A stretch of DNA of 47,350 bases, taken from contig NZ_CABSIF010000019.1 in NCBI RefSeq assembly GCF_902477725.1, positions 1 to 47,350 of the forward strand. The letters run 5' to 3'. Source of the DNA: an uncultured Desulfovibrio sp. Lineage in GTDB: Bacteria > Desulfobacterota > Desulfovibrionia > Desulfovibrionales > Desulfovibrionaceae. This document shows, piece after piece, positions 1 through 7,276 of this stretch. The notes beneath the pieces were generated by a model. That model ran no database searches, was not told where the DNA came from, and saw nothing but the letters and a program-made list of their open reading frames with translations. The stretch's first letter is position 1. Each line of letters starts with the position of its first letter. Both the position numbers and the translations under genes were made by a program.

Positions 1-48
1 GGGGCCGGTTATGGGGCTACGCCCCCTTCTCGGCCCCCCTTGCATCCC
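1..48. repeat. 48-bp direct repeat, left copy
   Basis: The first 48 bases are identical to the last 48 bases of the window, in the same orientation. The unit is G/C-rich and partly self-complementary (ggggc...gcccc around tac, and ggcc...ggcc at the edges). It could be a dispersed repeat at which the assembly broke, or the overlap of a circular contig. The chromosomal gene content favours the first. Confidence 0.85.
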
Positions 49-406
49 CCCCGAAGCACCCCCTTGAGTTTTCAGCTTCCACAAACCGGCGAGGGCAACG
101 CGGCCATAGCTGCGGGAGCTTCCCTCGCTCGCTGCGCTCGCTCAGGTGATCTCCCTCCGCGCCGCGTTAATGCCAGAGTACACTTTTGCTTTGAATGCTA
201 TTCCGCTTCAGCCAACATCCCTCAATTCTTGGACTAACTACAAAATACTTCGCTCTTTGCCCCGTGGTACTCTGCCTGCATAAAGCTTAGACAAATCCAA
301 ATAGCAAACAAAGAGACCTGCAAAATCTTCGTGTTACTTGCGGTGATGCCCGTTACCATTCAACCATGGTCAGACGGAAAATTTACTAGTCAGAAAAAAA
401 GCCCTC
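49..406. other. Gene-free left flank
   Basis: No gene is supported here. Short open frames occur but none has a Shine-Dalgarno site or recognisable protein. The first ~170 bases are GC-rich and low in complexity (runs such as ctcgctcgctgcgctcgctc). Composition then becomes ordinary up to the first 226-bp repeat. Confidence 0.6.
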
Positions 407-632
407 CATCAGAAGCTGGTCGTGGAGTCGCCTTCCTTAATCTCGCCGGAGCGGATGCGGAGGCGATGGCTGGTGTTGGGCGAATTTGCAAAATACGCGT
501 TTTGCGGCCTGAAAAGAAAGCGCCGGGATTTTGAGCGCAGCGTACTCAAGTACGTGAGCATCAAAATCCCGGCGCTGACGCATTCAGGGTGCAAAAGTCG
601 GGTTTGCGTAAATCAGCCTGACAGGCTCACCC
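407..632. repeat. Hairpin-bearing repeat, copy A
   Basis: A ~226-bp unit, repeated at 708-932 with a 301-bp period and only scattered substitutions plus one length change near the left side. It contains a nested palindrome: a perfect 15-bp outer arm (520-534 with 561-575) enclosing cgtac-tcaa-gtacg (541-554). The same short frame is open on the minus strand of both copies, but it has no clear ribosome site, so a structured non-coding element is more likely than a gene. Confidence 0.8.
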
Positions 633-707
633 ACACCACCAAGCTCTTCCGACTCTTTTGCCTTTTCTGACTTTCTTGCCTTTAACTGCCTTTCACCCAC
701 TAGCCGT

Positions 708-932
708 CATCAGAAGCTGGTCGTGACGTCGCCTTCATTAAACTCGCCGGAGCAGCGCGGAGGCGATGGCTGGTGTTGGGCGAATTTGCAAAATACGCGT
801 TTTGCGGTCTGAAAAGGAAGCGCCGGGATTTTGAGCGCAACGTACTCAAGTACGTGAGCATCAAAATCCCGGCGCTGACGCATTCAGGGTGCAAAAGTCG
901 GGTTTGCGTAAATCAGCCTGACAGGCTCACCC
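708..932. repeat. Hairpin-bearing repeat, copy B
   Basis: Second copy of the element at 407-632. The 15-bp outer palindrome arms (820-834 and 861-875) and inner arms are conserved, while bases outside the hairpin carry the few differences. The copy ends about 47 bp from the stop codon of the lipoprotein gene on the minus strand, so it lies in that gene's 3' flank. Confidence 0.8.
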
Positions 933-979
933 CGCCGCCAAAACCCTCCTACTTCTCCCAATGCGCTCGCAAAATCACC

Positions 980-1654
980 CTAAATCTTCGTCACGCCATC
1001 CTTGTCAGCGCGATTCCCCGGCACAGGGGCCTTCTCTGGCGCTTCCTTGGGCGTGGGCGCTACCGGCGCAGGCTTTTCAGGAGCCACCGGAGTCTTCTGC
1101 AGCGCATACTCTCTGGCAGTGCTTTCCATCACGGCCTGCCCAACCACCAGCCACTTCTCGCCCACCTTGCGCAGGGCAAGCCAACTGGTCATGCGGGCGG
1201 GCGTAGTTGCCTGCGCCACCGCCGCATCGGCCCCAAGCTCGGTAACCTTGGCGGCCTTCAGACTCTCAGGCACCCACGGGCAGTCAGGAGTGTCAGCCTT
1301 GCCGCACTGGGCTACCAGCTCGCCCGTGCTCACGCCGCGCATATACTGCTTTTGCAAGCGCGCCTGCATATCCACAACGCTGCCCAAAAGGTCTTCCATA
1401 CCGCCCAGCCCAAGCAAACGCCCCATGGAATCCAGGGCGTTGAGCGCCTGATCTTCGCGCGTCATATTTTTAATCTGGTTGGTTGCAAAGGGCTTCATGT
1501 CAATTTGCGCCAGAAAAGCCGCGCCGTCATTTTTGTTCAGGGCGTCGGCCACATCATTCAGCGCCTTCTGCGGGCCGGAAGTAACGCAGGCCGCAACCAG
1601 TGCGCCCATCAGCAGCACCAGCGGCAACAGCAAACCACGGCGAAACAACATCAT
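980..1654 (-). CDS. Putative outer-membrane lipoprotein, possibly DUF2939-like
   Basis: A 224-residue exported protein of unknown function. The start at 1654 follows gagagg with 6-base spacing; an ATG at 1651 is equally usable. Residues 1-22 form a lipoprotein signal (two Arg, Leu-rich core, LVAAC lipobox), so Cys23 should be lipidated. The mature part has an amphipathic helical region, then a segment ending in LALRKVGEKWLVV that resembles the exported DUF2939 or SnoaL-like fold. The last ~40 residues are Pro/Ala/Glu-rich and end in a charged tail. It is transcribed away from the rfb genes and stands alone. The family assignment is tentative; the lipoprotein call is firm. Confidence 0.75.
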   Translation of the reverse strand: MMLFRRGLLLPLVLLMGALVAACVTSGPQKALNDVADALNKNDGAAFLAQIDMKPFATNQIKNMTREDQALNALDSMGRLLGLGGMEDLLGSVVDMQARLQKQYMRGVSTGELVAQCGKADTPDCPWVPESLKAAKVTELGADAAVAQATTPARMTSWLALRKVGEKWLVVGQAVMESTAREYALQKTPVAPEKPAPVAPTPKEAPEKAPVPGNRADKDGVTKI

Positions 1655-1704
1655 AACTACCTCTCTTGCGCACAAAAAAGTTTGGGTTTGAATGCGCTTT
1701 GCTT

Positions 1705-1732
1705 ATTCTACGCCGTGCGGGCGCAAATGCAA
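1705..1732 (-). promoter_or_regulatory. Candidate sigma-70 promoter for the lipoprotein gene
   Basis: On the minus strand a -10-like TAGAAT (1710-1705) is preceded at 16 bases by TTGCAT (1732-1727). It lies about 50 bases upstream of the lipoprotein start. The -10 is good and the -35 is weak. Confidence 0.35.
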
Positions 1733-1750
1733 AGTGCATCCCGGCGGCCC

Positions 1751-1774
1751 AAGCCCCCTTGCGGGGCTTTTTTT
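1751..1774 (+). terminator. Intrinsic terminator upstream of rfbF
   Basis: Stem aagcccc/ggggctt (1751-1757 and 1763-1769), loop of five, then a run of T to 1774. It points along the plus strand, yet no plus-strand gene precedes it. It may stop read-through from outside, or act as an attenuator in the rfbF leader if transcription starts further upstream. Confidence 0.6.
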
Positions 1775-1852
1775 CCTTGCGCCCTTCTGCTACACATGGG
1801 CCACACGCCGCGAACGGAACAAGCCATGAAACGCGGCGGCAGGAGGCTTAGA

Positions 1853-2617
1853 ATGAAAGTCATCATCATGTGCGGCGGCAAGGGTACGCGTCTGCGCGAA
1901 GAAACCTCGGTCAAACCCAAGCCCATGGTCGAGATCGGCGGACGGCCCGTGCTCTGGCACATCATGTCCATCTATGCGCGCTTTGGCTTCAAGGATTTCA
2001 TCCTGCCCCTTGGTTACAAGGGCGAGGTCATCAAGCAGTATTTCCATGATTACAACATCCGCAATACGGATTTTACGGTTGACCTCAAGAGCGGCAACAT
2101 CACCACCTATCCCAATCCCATTGAGGACTGGCGCGTGACCCTGTGCGACACCGGGCAGGAAACGCAAAAGGGTGGACGCCTCAAGCGCGTTGCCAAGCAC
2201 ATTGACACCGACCGCTTTATGGTTACTTACGGCGACGGCGTTGCCGATATCGACCTGAACAAGCTCATCGAATTTCACAAGCAGTCGGGCAGCATCGGCA
2301 CCTTTACCGGTGTGCGCATGCCCTCGCGCTTTGGCACGGTGCGCACCGATGCCAACGGCAAGATCCTTTCGTGGGAAGAAAAGCCCGTGCTGGACGAATT
2401 TATCAACTGCGGATTTTTCGTCTTCAAACGCGAATTTCTTGACTACCTCACCGAGGACGAAGCCTGCGATCTGGAAAAAGAACCCTTGCAGCGGCTGGCG
2501 GCGGAAGGGCAGCTTTCCATGTATCCGCACCCCGGCCAGTGGCAGTGCATGGACACGCTGCGCGACTCCATCAAGCTCAACGAGATGTGGGACGCGGGCA
2601 AGGCTTTCTGGATCTAA
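1853..2617 (+). CDS. rfbF: Glucose-1-phosphate cytidylyltransferase
   Basis: Makes CDP-glucose from CTP and alpha-D-glucose 1-phosphate, the entry step to CDP-linked 6-deoxy and 3,6-dideoxy sugars of O-antigens. The 254-residue protein has the usual family length. It opens with the nucleotidyltransferase signature GGKGTRL...PKPM (residues 8-25). Further along, YGDGVADID carries the metal-binding Asp and WEEKP is typical of sugar-nucleotide pyrophosphorylases. The frame is open far upstream, but aggagg at 1841-1846, six bases before ATG 1853, and the family N-terminus fix the start. It heads a plus-strand cluster with rfbG and an epimerase. Identification is firm. Confidence 0.95.
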   Translation: MKVIIMCGGKGTRLREETSVKPKPMVEIGGRPVLWHIMSIYARFGFKDFILPLGYKGEVIKQYFHDYNIRNTDFTVDLKSGNITTYPNPIEDWRVTLCDTGQETQKGGRLKRVAKHIDTDRFMVTYGDGVADIDLNKLIEFHKQSGSIGTFTGVRMPSRFGTVRTDANGKILSWEEKPVLDEFINCGFFVFKREFLDYLTEDEACDLEKEPLQRLAAEGQLSMYPHPGQWQCMDTLRDSIKLNEMWDAGKAFWI

Positions 2618-2643
2618 ACGCCGCTTCGCAACACTTAGTTAAA

Positions 2644-2674
2644 GCTTCGGCTGCGGCCTGCCCGTAGCCGAAGC
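2644..2674. other. Intercistronic hairpin between rfbF and rfbG
   Basis: Perfect 9-bp arms (2644-2652 and 2666-2674) in the 124-base gap, with no T run after them. It may stabilise the upstream transcript or tune relative expression rather than terminate. Confidence 0.5.
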
Positions 2675-2741
2675 GTACTTCACAGGCTGCACATCCCCTT
2701 TCCGCGTCAGCCAACGCGCGAAAACCCAACGAGGAACCAAC

Positions 2742-3857
2742 ATGTTTGCCAACGCATATAAAGGACGCCGGGTCTTTGTAACCGGACACACGGGATTCAA
2801 AGGTTCATGGCTTGCGGCATGGCTGACCCAGATGGGCGCAGTGGTCGGCGGTTTTTCTGACTGCGTGCCCACCACTCCCTCGCACTACACCGCCATGGAT
2901 CTTTGCGCGCACCTCGAGGCCGATGTACGCGGCGACATCCGCGACCGCGAGAGCATGATCAAGGCCATGCGCCAGTTCCGCCCCGATGTGGTCTTCCACC
3001 TTGCGGCGCAGGCACTGGTGCGCAAGTCGTATGACGACCCGGCCCTGACCTTTGAAGCCAACATGATGGGCACTCTCAACGTGCTTGAGGCTGTGCGCGC
3101 CTGCCCCGATGTGCAGGCCGTCATCATGATTACTTCCGATAAATGCTACCGCAACGATGAATGGGTCTGGGGCTACCGCGAAACCGACCACCTCGGCGGG
3201 CACGACCCCTACTCCGCCTCCAAGGGCTGCGCGGAGATCATCGCCCACTCCTATTTTGAAAGCTTTTTCAAGGAGGGCCCAGCCTGCGCCACCGTGCGCG
3301 CTGGCAACGTGATTGGCGGCGGCGACTGGGCACAGGATCGCATTGTGCCCGACTGCGCCCGCGCATGGGCCGCCGGGCAGCCTGTGCAGATCCGCAGCCC
3401 GTGGGCCACGCGCCCCTGGCAGCTGGTACTGGAGCCTCTTTCCGGCTACCTGTGGCTTGGCGCGCGTTTGCTGCTGGGCCTCAACGAGCCTTTCAACCTG
3501 CGCGGTCAGGCCTACAACTTCGGCCCTGCGGCAGACGTCAACAACACCGTCGCCGAAGTGGTGGATGCCCTTGCCCTGCACTGGCCCGGCTTTGCCAGCG
3601 AAATGGACAAGAATGGTCAGGCTGGCATGAAAGAATGCACCCTGCTCAAGCTCTGCTGCGATAAAGCGCTGGCACATCTGGGCTGGAAGGCCACCCTCAC
3701 CTTTGAGGAAACCATCCGCTACACCGCCGAATGGTACCACTGCTTCTATCGGGGCCAGAACGGCAAACAGCCCCAGAACATGCTCGACTTCACCCTTGGG
3801 CAGATCGCGGCCTACGTCAACGCGGCCGAACAGCGCAATCAGGTGTGGGTAAAGTAA
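2742..3857 (+). CDS. rfbG: CDP-glucose 4,6-dehydratase
   Basis: NAD-dependent extended SDR enzyme that converts CDP-glucose to CDP-4-keto-6-deoxyglucose, the shared precursor of CDP-deoxysugars. The 371-residue protein shows the dinucleotide-binding GHTGFKG (residues 15-21), FHLAAQALVRKSYDDP, the ITSDKCY strand and the catalytic pair Tyr157/Lys161 in YSASK, with AGNVIGGGDW downstream, all diagnostic of RfbG. ATG 2742 follows gaggaac. The stop codon overlaps the next start by one base (TAATG), so translation of the epimerase is probably coupled to it. No RfbH (3-dehydrase) or reductase follows, which leaves the final sugar unresolved. Confidence 0.95.
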   Translation: MFANAYKGRRVFVTGHTGFKGSWLAAWLTQMGAVVGGFSDCVPTTPSHYTAMDLCAHLEADVRGDIRDRESMIKAMRQFRPDVVFHLAAQALVRKSYDDPALTFEANMMGTLNVLEAVRACPDVQAVIMITSDKCYRNDEWVWGYRETDHLGGHDPYSASKGCAEIIAHSYFESFFKEGPACATVRAGNVIGGGDWAQDRIVPDCARAWAAGQPVQIRSPWATRPWQLVLEPLSGYLWLGARLLLGLNEPFNLRGQAYNFGPAADVNNTVAEVVDALALHWPGFASEMDKNGQAGMKECTLLKLCCDKALAHLGWKATLTFEETIRYTAEWYHCFYRGQNGKQPQNMLDFTLGQIAAYVNAAEQRNQVWVK

Positions 3858-4354
3858 TGAATACGGAAGAAATGACTGCGCAGGATGTGGGCATTGCAGG
3901 CGCACTGCTGCACCCCCTGAAGGTCATTCCGACAGAAGGTGGGCCGGTGCTGCACATGCTGCGCCCCGGTTCGCCCCTGTTGCCAGACTTCAGCAAGGGC
4001 TTTGGCGAAATCTATTTTTCAGAGGTGCTGCCCGGGCACGTCAAGGCCTGGAAGCGCCACACCCGCCAAACCCAGCACTTTGCCGTGCCTTCCGGCCTGC
4101 TGAAAATCGTGATGTATGACGACAGACCAGATTCCGAGACGCGCGGCGTTTTGTGCGAACTGGCCCTTGGCAGACCGGAACACTACGGCCTGCTGCGCAT
4201 CCCCGTGAATGTGTGGTACGGCTTTACGGCTATGGGTGACGCTCCGGCGCTCATCTGCAACTGCGCCGACATCCCCCACGACCCCACCGAAGGGCAGCGA
4301 CTGCCCGCCGATGACCCTTCCATTCCCTACACATGGAGTGAAGGAGGCGTATAA
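3857..4354 (+). CDS. RmlC-like (dTDP-4-dehydrorhamnose 3,5-epimerase family) cupin
   Basis: A 165-residue cupin of the dTDP-sugar isomerase family. Readable family features are a His-containing stretch KRHTRQTQHF near residue 70, the LLKIVMYDDR strand, a Tyr in WYGF at the place of the RmlC catalytic Tyr, and the CADIPHDPTEG...DDPSIPYTW ending. By position it should act on the CDP-4-keto-6-deoxyglucose made by RfbG, epimerising C3 and/or C5; that is inference. The ATG overlaps the rfbG stop by one base and has only a weak ribosome site of its own. A second Met at codon 6 is an alternative start. A 3,4-ketoisomerase role is possible. Confidence 0.8.
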   Translation: MNTEEMTAQDVGIAGALLHPLKVIPTEGGPVLHMLRPGSPLLPDFSKGFGEIYFSEVLPGHVKAWKRHTRQTQHFAVPSGLLKIVMYDDRPDSETRGVLCELALGRPEHYGLLRIPVNVWYGFTAMGDAPALICNCADIPHDPTEGQRLPADDPSIPYTWSEGGV

Positions 4355-4355
4355 C

Positions 4356-5333
4356 ATGCGCTGCGGCGATCTTTTGCGCGAGGCATGGATTCCCCGCCCT
4401 GCCCTCGCGCCAAAGCTTACTTTCCGCCAACAGGCAAGGGCGTGGTGGCAGGCCTGCCGCCCGCCTTTTTTCATTACGGCGGCTATTCCGGTTACTCTGG
4501 CTCTGGCACTGACCTTTCGCCTGCAAGGGAGCATCCGGCCAGGGCAGTGGGCATCCTACGCCCTGCTGCTGGCTGGCTGCTTTATGGGCCTGACCATTGC
4601 CAATCTGGCCAATGACCTCTTTGATCATATTCTTGGCGTGGACGGCGGCGACAACATCGGTGGCTCGCGCGTCATCCAGTCCGGCCTTATCAGCCCGCGC
4701 CAACTGTCCATTGTTCTGCTCCTGCTTACCCCGGCAACGCTTGCCGTGGGCGGCCTGCTGATTCTGGGGCTGGCCCCGGCCCTGCGCCCCGCACTCTGGG
4801 CATTGAGCGTGTTCGCGGTGGGTTCCGCCGTTTTTTACGTGGCGCCGCCCATCCGCTACGGGCATCGCGCCCTGGGCGAAGTTTTTGTATGCCTGAACAT
4901 GGGCTTTATCATGGTGAGCGCCAGCGCCACTCTGCTGCTGGGCCGTTTTGAACCGTGCAGCCTTGCGCTGGCATTGCCCGTGGGCCTGATGGTGGCGGGG
5001 GTGCTGTACTACCAGAGCCTGCCGGAAATCGAAACTGATCTGGCGGCAGGCAAGCATACTCTTGCCAATACTCTGGGCAAGGCCGGAGCATTTTTGCTGT
5101 TCCACCTGTGGTGGCCGCTGGTGTGGCTGTTGCTGTGCAACCTGTGGGCAGCGGGGCTGGCGGGCTGGCCGGTGGTGCTGTGTCTGGCAGGCCTGCCCTT
5201 TTATCTGGCCGCCTGCCGCCGTATCCGCCTTGCCGGGGATGGCGACTGGCTGCCGCTGGACGCTCACGGGCATCTGGTGCGCAAATGCTACCTCATCAGC
5301 GGCGCGGCCCTGATACTGGGCGTGCTGCTGTAA
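4356..5333 (+). CDS. UbiA-family prenyltransferase (MenA/MqnP-like)
   Basis: An integral membrane transferase of 325 residues that joins a polyprenyl chain to an acceptor. About nine hydrophobic segments are visible. The prenyl-diphosphate/Mg motif reads NDLFD (86-90) with Asp96 following, then RVIQSG. The second conserved loop, after PPIRYGHRALGEVFV, is YYQSLPEIETD. These match MenA and related quinone prenyltransferases better than CyoE. Start ATG 4356 has aaggagg eight bases upstream. It begins one base after the epimerase stop, so it is co-transcribed with the sugar genes. A link to sugars (as in decaprenyl-phosphoribose synthase) cannot be excluded, but menaquinone synthesis is the likelier role. 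Confidence 0.8.
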   Translation: MRCGDLLREAWIPRPALAPKLTFRQQARAWWQACRPPFFITAAIPVTLALALTFRLQGSIRPGQWASYALLLAGCFMGLTIANLANDLFDHILGVDGGDNIGGSRVIQSGLISPRQLSIVLLLLTPATLAVGGLLILGLAPALRPALWALSVFAVGSAVFYVAPPIRYGHRALGEVFVCLNMGFIMVSASATLLLGRFEPCSLALALPVGLMVAGVLYYQSLPEIETDLAAGKHTLANTLGKAGAFLLFHLWWPLVWLLLCNLWAAGLAGWPVVLCLAGLPFYLAACRRIRLAGDGDWLPLDAHGHLVRKCYLISGAALILGVLL

Positions 5334-5360
5334 ACGCGCACGGCTGCAATCAACTGAAAA

Positions 5361-5408
5361 AAGGGCATTCCTGGTTGCCGGTTTATACCAGCAATCGGGA
5401 ATGCCCTT
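5361..5408 (-). terminator. Terminator for the AGCS symporter gene (minus strand)
   Basis: Arms aagggcattcc/ggaatgccctt (5361-5371 and 5398-5408) with a long loop. On the minus strand the stem is followed by a T run (plus-strand A run at 5357-5362). It lies about 80 bases beyond the symporter stop codon. Confidence 0.65.
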
Positions 5409-5431
5409 AAAAATGCATACACACCTGTTCA

Positions 5432-5457
5432 AGCCGGAGATTCTCCGGCTTTTTTTG
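5432..5457 (+). terminator. Terminator for the rfb/ubiA operon (plus strand)
   Basis: Perfect 9-bp stem agccggaga/tctccggct with a one-base centre (5432-5450), followed by a run of T. It ends the plus-strand operon about 100 bases past the prenyltransferase stop and sits beside the opposing terminator at 5361-5408. Confidence 0.85.
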
Positions 5458-5485
5458 CGCCTTTAGTTACGATGCGGACAGTCAA

Positions 5486-6835
5486 TCATTGAAAATATTT
5501 CTTTGTTTCCGCTATGACTATAGGGCTGAGCACCAACAGTGCCACAAGGTTGGGAAAGGCCATACAGGCATTAGTGATATCGGCCATATACCAGATAGGC
5601 CTAATGGACAGATACGGGGCAACAGCTACGCACAAAATATACAGTATTTTGTAGCTCATTACGTATTTTACCCCGTCCGTCAGATACACAACGCACCGTT
5701 CTCCGTAGTAATTCCAGCCAATGATTGTTGTAAAAGAAAAGAATACCAGTCCGATGGAGACTACGTACATCCCCATGTCGCCGGACATGCCAGCATTGAA
5801 TGCGGCGTTGGAGAGGATACCGCCGTCAAGCGTAGAACTTTCCAGCAAACCAGAGGTGATAATAACCAGCCCCGTCATGGTGCAGATGACAATGGTCGTG
5901 AAAAACACGCCGGTCATGGCAATCAGGCCTTGCCGCACGCCGGAATCAGACTTGGCTGCGGCCACCACAATGGGGGCGCTGCCAAGCCCGGCTTCGTTGG
6001 TATACACACCTCGGGCAATGCCGGTGCGCATGGCGGTCATTACAGAAACAATGACAGCGCCGGTAGCGCCGCCAGCCACGGCAGTCGGCTCAAAAGCAGA
6101 CTTCACAACCAGAACAAAAGCTCCAGGAAGCGCCGCCGACTGGTTGAACAGCACATAGGCCGAAGCTGCAACGTAAAAGGCCGCCATCAGCGGCACAACG
6201 AATTCAGCCACGCTGGAAATGGACTTGATGCCGCCAAGAACAACGGCTGCGGTGGCAATTGTCACAACAGCGCCCACCAGTGAGATCGGCATATTGAAGG
6301 CATTGCTGACAGATTCCGTGATCGCATTGACCTGCGGGAATGTGCCGCAGCCCATCAGTGCTGTAACCGCGCCAAAAAATGCAAACAGCTTGGCAAGCCA
6401 TTTCCACTTAATACCCATGCCCTGCTCAATGTAATACATGGGGCCGCCAGCTACTTCACCATTCTCGTCTATGGAGCGGTATTTGATGGCCAACACGCCT
6501 TCAGCGTACTTTGTGGCCATGCCAAGAACAGCCGAGACCCACATCCAGAAGAGCGCGCCCGGCCCGCCCACACGCAGGGCGGTTGCCACGCCAACAATGC
6601 TGCCTGTGCCAATGGTTGCGGCCAGCGCCGTGCAGAGGGAAGCAAATGCGGAAACATCGCCCACACTGCCTTCCTCTTTTTCAAAAATATAACGAATGGC
6701 TTTGGGGAGATGGATAAACTGAAGAAATCCCAACCGGAGAGTATAATAAAGCCCGGTAATCAGGAGAAGGATCATGGTTGGGGGGCCCCAGACAATTTCC
6801 TGAATTTGTTGCAGCACGCCAATAAGACTTTCCAT
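5486..6835 (-). CDS. Alanine/glycine:cation symporter (AGCS family)
   Basis: A sodium- or proton-coupled importer of small neutral amino acids in the inner membrane. The 449-residue protein is full length, with about eleven membrane segments. The N-terminal VWGPPTMILLLITGLYYTLRLGF block, TALAATIGTGSIVGVATA, GGPMYYIEQG and TNEAGLGSAPI are hallmark AGCS stretches. The frame extends 28 codons further upstream, but the family N-terminus begins at ATG 6835, preceded by a modest gagtgtgt. It appears monocistronic, with its own terminator at 5361-5408. Substrate (alanine versus glycine) cannot be read from sequence. Confidence 0.92.
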   Translation of the reverse strand: MESLIGVLQQIQEIVWGPPTMILLLITGLYYTLRLGFLQFIHLPKAIRYIFEKEEGSVGDVSAFASLCTALAATIGTGSIVGVATALRVGGPGALFWMWVSAVLGMATKYAEGVLAIKYRSIDENGEVAGGPMYYIEQGMGIKWKWLAKLFAFFGAVTALMGCGTFPQVNAITESVSNAFNMPISLVGAVVTIATAAVVLGGIKSISSVAEFVVPLMAAFYVAASAYVLFNQSAALPGAFVLVVKSAFEPTAVAGGATGAVIVSVMTAMRTGIARGVYTNEAGLGSAPIVVAAAKSDSGVRQGLIAMTGVFFTTIVICTMTGLVIITSGLLESSTLDGGILSNAAFNAGMSGDMGMYVVSIGLVFFSFTTIIGWNYYGERCVVYLTDGVKYVMSYKILYILCVAVAPYLSIRPIWYMADITNACMAFPNLVALLVLSPIVIAETKKYFQ

Positions 6836-7276
6836 ACACACTCTAATTTTCTTAAAATATTTGTTGAGTTGAAGAAAATTTGCTACAAGATGCCACATCC
6901 CGCGCACATGCCACCGCAAGGCATGTCCCGGCCATTACGAGCAGCATCTCACCACCATAGCAATGTGTATCACCGCTATAGAATAGGCCGGGCTGTTGTG
7001 ATATGCGACTTTTTGTCATTCCGCAACTCCCGTTTTAATCTACTGCGATATCCAAACTCAAACAGCCTGGCTTTACCCTGCCAGGATATTCACGCTTGAC
7101 GAGCTTTCATTCCGCAACTTTTGGGTAAAATGCATATAGCGTCCACAATTCACCAGCAAGTTGCATACGTCATCTAGCGCATGCTGCAACAAAAAGTGGG
7201 AATACGGCGACCGCATCCCCACGCATAAAAAAGCTACCAAGCCTGTCAGTCAACGAGGCGCGATAACGCCCTCCTG
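6836..7276. other. Leader/intergenic region of the AGCS gene with a hairpin
   Basis: The 441 bases between two minus-strand transporter genes hold no supported gene. Its clearest structure is a perfect 7-bp hairpin, acatgcc/ggcatgt (6906-6912 and 6920-6926), 70-90 bases upstream of the symporter start. I could not fold it as a glycine riboswitch or another known class. The part near 7050-7250 shows nothing recognisable. Confidence 0.4.

Noticed and set aside
407..932. CRISPR array
   Set aside because: Only two long units without short regular repeats or unique spacers, and no cas genes.
773..1852. Long N-terminal extension of rfbF across the repeat and the lipoprotein gene
   Set aside because: The frame is merely open; family start, aggagg site and opposite-strand lipoprotein gene place the real start at 1853.
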